Shown in pieces: positions 1 to 6,913 of a DNA stretch of 13,304 bases (its first letter is position 1; each line of letters begins with the position of its first letter). The DNA lies in contig CP070644.1 of assembly GCA_020354155.1 (NCBI GenBank), positions 1,248,945 to 1,262,248 of the forward strand, in the 5' to 3' direction. The position numbers were made by a program, and so were the translations under genes. The notes beneath the pieces were generated by a model. That model was given only the letters and a program-made list of their open reading frames with translations. It was not told where the DNA came from and did no database searches. This DNA is from Nitrospiraceae bacterium (GTDB lineage Bacteria; Nitrospirota; Thermodesulfovibrionia; UBA6902).

Positions 1-483
1 GTTCTTGTTTTTCATCCCTTTCCAGCAGGAGGAGAAGTTCTTGAACGAATTGTTGCAATAGTTGACGAAGAGGCAATCCTGTTAAGCGATTTTATGGAAG
101 AATATGAGCAATGGAGAAAAAATGATCCAAAGATTACACAGGAAAAGGTCCTGAGCGATATGATAGACAGGCAGCTGCTGATACACCAGGCAAAGAAATT
201 CAGATTAGGATCCATTCAGAGAGTGCAGGGAGTAAATGAAGAAACAGAGATGGTAAACAATTATATTGAGAGGCGGATCAAGTCACTTATCCATATCCCT
301 TTTGAAGATATTGAGGCCTATTACTATAAACATATTGATGAGTTTGCAGGTGCCGAGATACTTCAGGTAAAGGATGATATTGAAGGGAGACTCTTTGACA
401 GGGCACTGGAGTTACGGTTATTGAGGCACCTCAAGGAACTGAGGGACGAGGCTTATATACGGATCCAACTGGAGCAGCGATGA
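1..483 (+). CDS. SurA-like periplasmic chaperone, 3' portion (5' end outside window)
   Basis: The reading frame is open from base 1 and ends at TGA 481-483, so only the N-terminus, presumably a signal peptide, is missing. The visible protein (about 160 aa) opens with a VLERIVAIVDEEAILLSDF stretch, the hallmark of the SurA/parvulin-type N-terminal chaperone domain (compare 'DRIVAVVNDEVI..SEL' in the family). A helical segment with 'LSDMIDRQLLIHQAKKF' and a C-terminal helical part follow. There is no parvulin PPIase domain between these halves, so this is a PPIase-less SurA_N type protein, probably binding unfolded outer-membrane proteins in the periplasm. The first ATG in frame (94) lies inside the conserved domain and is not the real start. 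The gene converges on the acetyltransferase gene with only 13 bp between stops. The family assignment is fairly sure; the precise role is inferred. Confidence 0.75.
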   Translation, partial: VLVFHPFPAGGEVLERIVAIVDEEAILLSDFMEEYEQWRKNDPKITQEKVLSDMIDRQLLIHQAKKFRLGSIQRVQGVNEETEMVNNYIERRIKSLIHIPFEDIEAYYYKHIDEFAGAEILQVKDDIEGRLFDRALELRLLRHLKELRDEAYIRIQLEQR

Positions 484-496
484 TCTCTGATCCCTG

Positions 497-985
497 TTAT
501 GAGGTGATCTCCACCAGGACAGCGGACTCGTCACATTCGGGGAATTTATGACACTTCAGGCACTCACCCCATATTTTCTGGGGCAGGGTGGCCTTGTCTA
601 TTTCATGAAAACCTAAACCAGTAAAATAATTTGGACTGTACGTCAGGGCAAAGACTTTTTTTACCCCCAGGGATTTTGCTTCTTTCAGACACTTCCTGAT
701 AAGTTTTTTTCCCAGCCCCCGGCCCTGATATTTGTTCATCACAGCAACTGACCGTATTTCAGCGAGATCATCCCACAGTATGTGGAGGGCGGATGCAGCT
801 ACAAGAGAATCACCGTTTGTGCAGACAAAAAAATCACGAATGTTTTCATAGATTTCGTTCAGGGAACGGGGAAGCATGTCGTTTTTCTTTGCAAAAGCAA
901 TAACCAGCGATTGAATAGACTTGGCATCCCGGATGGTGGCTTTTCTGAAATGAAAGGAGTCTTTGCTGACTGTTTTATTCTTCAT
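497..985 (-). CDS. GNAT-family N-acetyltransferase, short N-acetylglutamate-synthase type
   Basis: 162 aa. A GNAT fold is visible. Motif A runs through 'LAEIRSVAV' (74-82) into the acetyl-CoA pyrophosphate loop Q87-G-R-G-L-G92, and a later 'YFTGLGF' (120-126) is the typical GNAT C-terminal motif. The segment 'MLPRSLNEIYENIRDFFV' (37-54) and the tail 'LPQKIWGECLKC' resemble the stand-alone short amino-acid N-acetyltransferases, often annotated as ArgA-like, which would acetylate glutamate with acetyl-CoA in the first step of arginine synthesis. Three cysteines (C142, C145, C151) lie in the tail as C-x2-C-x5-C. The gene starts 6 bp after the ppx stop and is the last gene of the mqnD-ppx-GNAT run, so it is probably co-transcribed. 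The Shine-Dalgarno is weak. The GNAT assignment is sure; the glutamate substrate is inferred from family resemblance. Confidence 0.82.
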   Translation of the reverse strand: MKNKTVSKDSFHFRKATIRDAKSIQSLVIAFAKKNDMLPRSLNEIYENIRDFFVCTNGDSLVAASALHILWDDLAEIRSVAVMNKYQGRGLGKKLIRKCLKEAKSLGVKKVFALTYSPNYFTGLGFHEIDKATLPQKIWGECLKCHKFPECDESAVLVEITS

Positions 986-991
986 TATAGA

Positions 992-1948
992 TCACAGTCC
1001 CTGCTTACGGGCCATATCAAGGATAATTCCTTCGCGAAGCCCGTAATTGCTGACAGTTATTTCCCTAAACCCAAATATATTCATTAACCTTAGAAGTATA
1101 AGTGTTCCCGGCACTATTATGTCAAGTCTTGCAGGTTCAAAGGGAATGTATTTGCTTCTCTCCTTCATGGTAACCTGAGAAATCATTGAATATATGTCTT
1201 GAATTGTGTTGATTTGAAGAAGTGATTTATGGATTTTATGGTGTTCAAAAGCGGCAAGCTTTTGATGAACAGCAGAAAGCGTCGTTATGGTGCCCGCTGT
1301 CCCGATGAGGACCGAATCCTCAGACCGGTACTTTGCGAACCTTTTGGCAGCCGATGATAGGGTATCGGATATTTCCTGGTCCATTGAACGAAGGTGCTGA
1401 GGAAGGGGCGGATCGTGCTGCATATATTTTGAAGCCAGATAAACGACCCCCATTGGTATGCTTTCCACATGATTGTGCAGTCCGTTTTCAGCCGCACTTA
1501 TTTCAGTGCTTCCTCCGCCAATGTCAATCATTACAGACGATACCGGTATGTCTATGTCAGATAACATACCGCTCACCGCTATTCTCGCCTCCTCCTCACC
1601 GGTGATCGTTTTAATGTGTATCCCGGAAGACTGTTCAGCTTTCCTGATAAATACGTCACTGTTTGAGGCTTCCCGCACAGCACTTGTGGCTACCGCAGCA
1701 GTCTGTAGAGAGCCGTATTTATCAATAATTCTGCTGAATTTCGTCAGGGCATCCAGTGCCCGCTTCATTGCTTCGTCAGTAATACGTCTGTCCCTGGTTA
1801 TGCCTTCTCCGATCCTGGTGATTATTCTTTCGGAGTAGACTTCTTCAATGATGGTCCTGCCCGTGTCAGGATTTCTTCGGACCTGAGCAATGAATAATCT
1901 GAATGTATTCGTGCCTATGTCAATTGCTGCATAGCGGTCATTTATCAC
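992..1948 (-). CDS. ppx: Ppx/GppA phosphatase family protein (exopolyphosphatase-like)
   Basis: 318 aa, the short form with only the two ASKHA-fold ATPase-like domains and no C-terminal HD-like region of the E. coli-type (about 500 aa) enzymes. The phosphate-1 motif 'AAIDIGTNTFRL' is at 7-18, 'ATSAVREASN' at 87-96, the 'GEEEA' segment with the presumed catalytic Glu at 117-121, and the phosphate-2 motif 'IDIGGGSTE' at 141-149. The family hydrolyses terminal phosphate from polyphosphate or the 5' phosphate of pppGpp; sequence alone does not separate the two. The start is GTG (1946-1948), because the ATG nearby is out of frame and the conserved motif begins a few residues later. No Shine-Dalgarno is evident. 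It lies 48 bp after mqnD and 6 bp before the acetyltransferase, so an operon is likely. Confidence 0.9.
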   Translation of the reverse strand: MINDRYAAIDIGTNTFRLFIAQVRRNPDTGRTIIEEVYSERIITRIGEGITRDRRITDEAMKRALDALTKFSRIIDKYGSLQTAAVATSAVREASNSDVFIRKAEQSSGIHIKTITGEEEARIAVSGMLSDIDIPVSSVMIDIGGGSTEISAAENGLHNHVESIPMGVVYLASKYMQHDPPLPQHLRSMDQEISDTLSSAAKRFAKYRSEDSVLIGTAGTITTLSAVHQKLAAFEHHKIHKSLLQINTIQDIYSMISQVTMKERSKYIPFEPARLDIIVPGTLILLRLMNIFGFREITVSNYGLREGIILDMARKQGL

Positions 1949-1996
1949 AGGAAGATTATAACTGAAGAAGACAATATTTTTTCGAAAGGTCAGGGC

Positions 1997-2842
1997 CTAG
2001 TCATAAAACAGGGGGCCTGTGTATACCGGGATAATGCCGGCTTTTTCTGCCCGTGAAAGAAGCGCATGGATAGACTTTTCACCAACCTCGCCAAGATCAA
2101 TGGAGAAGTTGTTTACATAAAGGTTGATATGCTGATTTATTACATCCTCTGAAAGTTCCTGTGAATGCTTCTGAATATAATTCATAGGTTCGTTTCTATT
2201 CGTGAACGCATATTCTACACTCAACCTGAGAGTAGAATCGATCTTTCTGATTAAACTGTCACCAAGTGAGCGCCTTGCGGTTATACCGCCCAGGGGAATG
2301 GGAAGTCCGGTTTCTTTTTCCCACCACTCACCAAGATCAACTAACTGTATGAGACCATAGTGCTGATAGGTGAACCTGCTTTCATGAATGATAACTCCTG
2401 CATCGACTTTTCCTGTGGAAATAGCATCGATAATCTCATGAAAGGGCATCACGATCAGTCTGGAAGGACGAAGGCTTAAAGATGAGTAAAAGAGCTTCAG
2501 GAGCAGGTTAGCCGTCGTCAGTTCACCGGGGACAGCTATTTTTTTATGAGTTAACTCTTTAAGGGGAATGGTATCCCGTGCAATAACCAGGGGACCACAC
2601 CCCCTGCCAAGGGCGCTTCCAGGCCGCAGCAGGCAGTATTTGTCTCTCATATGTCCAAAGGCGTGGTAGGAGACTTTGGTAATGTCCGGTTCTGAACGGA
2701 TGGCCATCTGGTTGAGCGTCTCAACATCAAGCAGAACTTCGCTGAAGTCAAGCCCGCCCGTATCGACTTTACCATGAACAGCTGCATAGAAAATGAAGGT
2801 GTCGTTGGGGCAGGGTGAGTAGCCAAGAGACAAGCTTTTCAT
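1997..2842 (-). CDS. mqnD: 1,4-dihydroxy-6-naphthoate synthase (futalosine menaquinone pathway)
   Basis: 281 aa, the normal length for MqnD. The N-terminal signature 'LSLGYSPCPNDTFIFYA' (4-20) is diagnostic of MqnD within the MqnA/MqnD periplasmic-binding-protein-like fold. The family's 'DITKVSYHAFGHM' (54-66) and 'GRGCGPLVIA' (79-88) segments are also present. The enzyme converts cyclic dehypoxanthinyl futalosine to 1,4-dihydroxy-6-naphthoate in the cytoplasm, so this organism makes menaquinone by the futalosine route and not by MenFDHCEB. No other mqn gene lies in the window, so the pathway is scattered. The ATG at 2842 is placed right before the conserved signature. No Shine-Dalgarno is seen, but a TATACT box lies 6 bp upstream of the ATG on this strand (2849-2854), compatible with a leaderless message. 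The assignment is very likely correct. Confidence 0.93.
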   Translation of the reverse strand: MKSLSLGYSPCPNDTFIFYAAVHGKVDTGGLDFSEVLLDVETLNQMAIRSEPDITKVSYHAFGHMRDKYCLLRPGSALGRGCGPLVIARDTIPLKELTHKKIAVPGELTTANLLLKLFYSSLSLRPSRLIVMPFHEIIDAISTGKVDAGVIIHESRFTYQHYGLIQLVDLGEWWEKETGLPIPLGGITARRSLGDSLIRKIDSTLRLSVEYAFTNRNEPMNYIQKHSQELSEDVINQHINLYVNNFSIDLGEVGEKSIHALLSRAEKAGIIPVYTGPLFYD

Positions 2843-2978
2843 AAAGGTAGTATAGCAAAAAGAGGTGAGATATCCTGAGTTGATTCACTCTATTCCATCA
2901 GCCTGACAAGTCCTGTAATCGGCAGAGGCTCACCGACCAGCAAAGGGTATCTGCTCTGCACCCCATTGTTCATACCGG

Positions 2979-3007
2979 TTAATAATAAGCAATAATTGTA
3001 TTATACT
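2979..3007 (+). promoter_or_regulatory. Candidate promoter of the glycosyltransferase gene
   Basis: A -10 like TATACT (3002-3007) is preceded by a weak -35 like TTAATA (2979-2984) with a 17-bp spacer. The predicted start of transcription falls at or just before the ATG at 3015, and there is no Shine-Dalgarno, so the transcript may be leaderless. It lies in the 172-bp divergent spacer between mqnD and this gene (2843-3014). The match is by eye; the -35 agrees at 4 of 6 positions. Confidence 0.35.
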
Positions 3008-3014
3008 TATCCTG

Positions 3015-5033
3015 ATGTGGGTTACTATTACTCAGTACATTTTCGTTAATGTCCTGCTTTTTTCTTCATGGTATATCTATCTCTTCACAAAAAGGGCATC
3101 GATATCATTTGTCGACAGACTGATCGGTTCATGTGTTCTTGGCCTTGCACAGATTATTGCAACCGAACTTGTCCTTGGCCTCATTTTCAGGATGCTGTAT
3201 GCAGGCCCTCTTTTCTGGTTGAATGTCTTCATGTCATCAACTCTCCTTGCTTTCACGCTATGGAGTAATAATAGCAGTACTTCTACAATGGGAAACGTGG
3301 TCAGTGAGCTGAATGAAAAGGTCTGTGGATTTTACAGGACCATGAGGTCTGACACTCTACTGGTTGTGCTTTTTATTCTCCTGGCAATAAAAACCTGCTG
3401 GATTGTTTTTATTGGCTATCTCTTTCCATCATATACCTGGGACTCCCTTTACTATCACCTCCCGATAGTCGGCAATATAATGCAGAGCGGGGCTATTCTC
3501 GAAAATCCGGACAATTTCCAGATTGATACATTCATAAACATCTTTCCAAAGAATATGGAACTTTTCTTTCTCTGGAATGTCATATTCCTGAAAAGCAGTT
3601 CAATTACAGATTTGAGTCAGCTTCTCTTTATAATTATTGGAATACTCACAACATACAGCATTGCCGTGAAGCTGCACATAGGTGCGAAAAGTGCCCTCTT
3701 CTCCTCTTTTCTCATTTTTTTTACGCCTGTAGTCATTCTGCAAATAAACACAAATTATATTGACATTGCCGTATCAGTTCTTTTATTGACAGCGGTAAAT
3801 TTCCTGCTCTATGAAAGCCTCTCTTTCGACAACAGCTCGTTGCCCGTGGAGGGGCATAATAGAAAGTATCCCCTGTTTCTGGCGGGTGTTGCAGCAGGAA
3901 TCCTGCTTGGTTCAAAGGGGTCGGGACCCTTATTTACAATTATCATTGTATCAGCACTGATAGTTCAGGAAATTATCAAGCATCGCAAGCAGATCTATCC
4001 ACGGGACCCTGGAGAGAAAGGAAATTTCATGAGAAGCAGCATGATTCCCTACACGCTCTATTTTTTCCTCCCCCTCATTGTATTGGGGAGTTACTGGTAT
4101 ATAAAGAACTGGGTGCTTTATGGCAACCCTGTCTATCCGATGGAGGTCTCAGTCCTTAATATTACTATCTTTAAGGGACTCTATAAAAAGATGCTGGACC
4201 CTCTGCCGTCATTGATCGAGAATGCCTCATACTTTATCAGACTCTTTCATGTCTGGACTGAAAAGACTGAATTTTATCTTTACGATTCACGGCTGAGCGG
4301 GCTTGGTCCCCTATGGTTTATACTTTTTCTGCCCAGTCTGGTCTTTGCATTGCTCAGATCCATAAAAAACAAAGAGTACAACTGGCTCTTTGTAAGCATT
4401 CTTCTTATTGTGACCTTTGCTGTTCACCCGAGGAACTGGACAACACGATATACAATTTTCATGGTTGCGCTGGGAGCGATCTCTTATGGTTCTGTTATGG
4501 ACTTTTTCGGTAAAAAAGGCAGGATCACCAGTATTATCGCTCTGGTCCTGGCCGCATACACATTTCTCACAGTAAACTCACTTTGTGTAATGCCGGCAAA
4601 GATCAGGGAATTTATGGATCTGCCGGAGAAGGAACGAACCATTGCCCGTCATAAACCCTTCAATATCGATATCCATGCCAGACAGGAGTATGGATACTGG
4701 ATGTGGATAAGCAACTATATCCGGGAGGGAGAAACACTGGCATACACCTTTGAGCCGCTCTTTCTGGCTCCGTTATGGAATGATGGTTTCTCAAGCAAAA
4801 CTGTATATGCAGGCCCATTTAACAATCACGACTGGCTGCGTAAACTCAAGGACAGAAATGTAACGTATGTCTTGTTACGTAGGCATTCTGAAGAGGATAT
4901 CTGGATAGAAAAAAAGAGCAGGGCCCTGACTGGCATTGTAGAAGAGTCCGGCAGGCAGCAGGTGGAGTTTCAGATGGTTTTCAGTGACGACAATTATAAA
5001 ATAGTCAAGCTTGTGAAAGCAAAAAAATCATGA
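3015..5033 (+). CDS. Polytopic GT-C fold glycosyltransferase, GT39/ArnT/PMT-like
   Basis: 672 aa integral membrane protein with roughly a dozen hydrophobic spans, followed by a soluble C-terminal part from about residue 530. After the early spans, the loop 'TWDSLYYHLP' (141-150) carries an acidic D143 and H148, matching the catalytic first-loop region of GT-C enzymes that use polyprenyl-phosphate sugars. 'GSYWYIKNWVLYGNPVYP' is the typical 'Y.kNw...GNPvYP' segment of bacterial GT39-like proteins. It probably moves a sugar from undecaprenyl-phosphate-sugar to a lipid, glycan or protein outside the inner membrane; donor and acceptor cannot be read from sequence. The start at 3015 immediately precedes the first membrane span. 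The stop TGA overlaps the ATG of a 54-aa membrane protein. Apart from the small gene it is separated from its neighbours by divergent or convergent spacers. Confidence 0.8.
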   Translation: MWVTITQYIFVNVLLFSSWYIYLFTKRASISFVDRLIGSCVLGLAQIIATELVLGLIFRMLYAGPLFWLNVFMSSTLLAFTLWSNNSSTSTMGNVVSELNEKVCGFYRTMRSDTLLVVLFILLAIKTCWIVFIGYLFPSYTWDSLYYHLPIVGNIMQSGAILENPDNFQIDTFINIFPKNMELFFLWNVIFLKSSSITDLSQLLFIIIGILTTYSIAVKLHIGAKSALFSSFLIFFTPVVILQINTNYIDIAVSVLLLTAVNFLLYESLSFDNSSLPVEGHNRKYPLFLAGVAAGILLGSKGSGPLFTIIIVSALIVQEIIKHRKQIYPRDPGEKGNFMRSSMIPYTLYFFLPLIVLGSYWYIKNWVLYGNPVYPMEVSVLNITIFKGLYKKMLDPLPSLIENASYFIRLFHVWTEKTEFYLYDSRLSGLGPLWFILFLPSLVFALLRSIKNKEYNWLFVSILLIVTFAVHPRNWTTRYTIFMVALGAISYGSVMDFFGKKGRITSIIALVLAAYTFLTVNSLCVMPAKIREFMDLPEKERTIARHKPFNIDIHARQEYGYWMWISNYIREGETLAYTFEPLFLAPLWNDGFSSKTVYAGPFNNHDWLRKLKDRNVTYVLLRRHSEEDIWIEKKSRALTGIVEESGRQQVEFQMVFSDDNYKIVKLVKAKKS

Positions 5034-5194
5034 CAGAGGAGCAGAAAAAAGACTATCTCTATTTCCTATTTATCATTACAGTGATAATGCTGGCTGTTCT
5101 ATATTTCACAGTACCTGAAAGGTCGATGATTATTGAGAACCAGATGCAGTGGTGGAAAGAGTTTAAAGAAACCTTCCTCGGTTTTCTAAGTTAA
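5030..5194 (+). CDS. 54-aa single-span membrane protein, translationally coupled
   Basis: The ATG at 5030-5032 overlaps the TGA of the glycosyltransferase (ATGA), and the frame runs to TAA 5192-5194. The protein has a charged N-terminus (MTEEQKKD), one hydrophobic segment at about 9-27 (YLYFLFIITVIMLAVLYF), then a soluble tail rich in aromatic and charged residues (QMQWWKEFKETF). A GAG-GAG stretch lies after, not before, the ATG, so translation most likely depends on reinitiation from the upstream gene. It is not a family I recognise. The coupling suggests a small partner or stabiliser of the glycosyltransferase; that is inference. The protein-like composition and exact overlap argue for a real gene. 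Confidence 0.55.
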   Translation: MTEEQKKDYLYFLFIITVIMLAVLYFTVPERSMIIENQMQWWKEFKETFLGFLS

Positions 5195-5289
5195 CGTCTT
5201 CGCTCCAACAGCATAACAATCTTTTTACCCCGACCTGAAAGGCGAACATCTCTTGTAATTGGCTTCCATTTAAGAAAAAGATATTTATC
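5191..5289 (-). pseudogene. Possible 3' remnant of a lost gene
   Basis: On the minus strand the frame ending at TAA 5193-5191 reads DKYLFLKWKPITRDVRLSGR followed by GKKIVMLLERRR, a coherent basic C-terminal-like tail with alternating hydrophobic residues. It has no start codon of its own: the frame stays open upstream only through the palindromic repeat at 5293-5355. This is what would be seen if a gene had lost its body and the repeat now abutted the leftover end. I do not recognise the parent family, and a chance open frame of 33 codons is possible. Confidence 0.2.
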
Positions 5290-5292
5290 GCC

Positions 5293-5355
5293 ATTCCCGC
5301 AAACCGTCCTGCCGGTAGGCAGGGGCGGGAATCCAGTGCTTTTGAAGTTCTGGAT
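5293..5355. repeat. Nested palindromic intergenic repeat element
   Basis: An outer inverted pair ATTCCCGC (5293-5300) / GCGGGAAT (5325-5332) encloses an inner palindrome CCTGCC-GGTA-GGCAGG (5308-5323). Adjacent to it, ATCCAG (5331-5336) pairs with CTGGAT (5350-5355). The GC-rich element stands out from its AT-rich surroundings. The 'ATTCCCGC...GCGGGAATCCAG' pattern is familiar from dispersed palindromic repeats in Nitrospirota, Desulfobacterota and related genomes. It sits in the 250-bp convergent spacer 5195-5444, where it could form a hairpin in transcripts from either side, but no U-run follows it. Only one copy is in this window, so its dispersed nature is inferred. Confidence 0.6.
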
Positions 5356-5444
5356 GCCTGCTTACGACATGAAGTCATGACTCATAGTAGAGATGCTATT
5401 TTGATATAGGCTCCGGTATATACACATGGGTGCTGACACAGTCA

Positions 5445-6866
5445 TCATGATAGCATGTTTCTGACCTTCAGGCTGCTGTACGCCTTGACCATGCTTGCTG
5501 TATTCATAGAGAAAAGTTCATCAATCGATGCGATAAAGTAATCGATTTCACGCCTGTTCACAATAAGAGGAGGAATAATCATTATCACCCTCTTTTCATG
5601 GGGACCGGGGGTTACAAGAATGTTGTACTTATGTACCATCAGTGATACGATGATCCCCGTCAGAAAGCCATCTGAAAAATCCCTGATAGAAGTGCTTAAA
5701 TGTTCAAACAGTGTTACCAGCCTGTCAGCGGGCCGTCTTAATTCTATGCAGAGCAATAAACCAACCCCCCGTACGTCTTCTACGATCCCTTCATGCCTGT
5801 CTTTCAGGTCATTGAGCTTTGCAAGAAAGTACTCTCCCATATCCATTGAATTCTTTACGAGTCCCTCTTCAACCAGCACATTAATCGCTTCTATGGCTGT
5901 GTAACATTCCTCTCCAAGGCCGCTGAAGGTAGAGGAATGAATCATCGAATCCTGAAGACGGCCGTAGGCCCTGTTGTAAATGCCCTCTCTCGCAATGTAG
6001 GCTCCAACCGAGGCCTTGCCACCGCCAAGCGATTTGGCTACAGTAACGATGTCCGGTATTATATCTTCATGCTCAAAGGAAAACATCTTCCCCGTTCTGC
6101 CGAAGCCGCACAACACTTCATCGACTATCATAAGAATGTTGTATTCATCGCACAATCTTCTGACATTTTGCAGATAGCCGGCCGGCGGTCTTACAACACC
6201 TTCAGCGTGGACAGCCTCTAAAATAATAGCGATAAAGTCATTCTCCACGGAGTTTTCGCTTAAGCTCTTTTTTATGACCTGTTCGAAGGCCTGCCAGTCT
6301 CCATAGGGGACTGAAACACAGTTGTCCAGGAGTTTAAAATACTTCCTTGACGGTTCACAGCTTGAAACCGACATCGTGGCATGGGTTTTACCATGAAAAG
6401 AAAGGTCAGTATAAATAATTTTACTCTTGCCCGTCCCCTGGTACTTCTCTGCAATCTTCAGTGCTCCCTCGTTTGCCTCGGCTCCGCTATTGCATAGAAA
6501 GACATAGTTGAGATCTCCCGGTGATACTGCTGCTACATTCCTTGACAGGGCCGCAAGATAGGGCGATAAGAAAGTCTTCCATATCTCTAACTGTTTTTTT
6601 TCATTAAATCTCCTGCGGGCCCTCATAATCCTTGGATGATTATGTCCCAGGTTCAGAACAGAAAAGCCACCGGTAAAATCGTATATTTTTCTTCCGCATT
6701 TCGTGTAAATATACATCCCCTCTGAGTATTCAACCTCAATGCCTTCCAGGCACAGCATGGAGAGGAATTTGGGTATGCCCTTATTGACATGCTTCAGGTA
6801 ATATTCCCTTACAGTTTTAATCGATAGAGTATCAACGTCCTCTAATGTAATGAGGGGTTCCTTCAT
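5445..6866 (-). CDS. Class III PLP-dependent aminotransferase
   Basis: 473 aa. The fold-type I class III pattern is complete. 'NLGHNHPRI' is at 72-80, the phosphate-cup 'NSGAEANEGALK' at 126-137, aromatic/His 'FHGKTHATM' at 157-165, 'EAVHAEGVVRPPAGYL' at 217-232 (usually EP.QGEGG), the cofactor-ring Asp in 'IVDEVLCGFGRTG' (D249), the Schiff-base lysine in 'VAKSLGGG' (K278) and 'TFSG' at 313-316. It would transfer an amino group from an omega-amino donor or glutamate to an aldehyde or ketone; ornithine, acetylornithine, putrescine and HpnO-like enzymes are the nearest types. It begins 47 bp after the radical SAM gene at 6914-8398 and reads the same way, so it probably acts in the same pathway. 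No good Shine-Dalgarno precedes ATG 6866. The family is certain; the substrate is unknown. Confidence 0.88.
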   Translation of the reverse strand: MKEPLITLEDVDTLSIKTVREYYLKHVNKGIPKFLSMLCLEGIEVEYSEGMYIYTKCGRKIYDFTGGFSVLNLGHNHPRIMRARRRFNEKKQLEIWKTFLSPYLAALSRNVAAVSPGDLNYVFLCNSGAEANEGALKIAEKYQGTGKSKIIYTDLSFHGKTHATMSVSSCEPSRKYFKLLDNCVSVPYGDWQAFEQVIKKSLSENSVENDFIAIILEAVHAEGVVRPPAGYLQNVRRLCDEYNILMIVDEVLCGFGRTGKMFSFEHEDIIPDIVTVAKSLGGGKASVGAYIAREGIYNRAYGRLQDSMIHSSTFSGLGEECYTAIEAINVLVEEGLVKNSMDMGEYFLAKLNDLKDRHEGIVEDVRGVGLLLCIELRRPADRLVTLFEHLSTSIRDFSDGFLTGIIVSLMVHKYNILVTPGPHEKRVIMIIPPLIVNRREIDYFIASIDELFSMNTASMVKAYSSLKVRNMLS

Positions 6867-6913
6867 AGGGAGAGCAAAACCTGTTATCTATAGTTGCTGT
6901 CTGAAATGAGACG

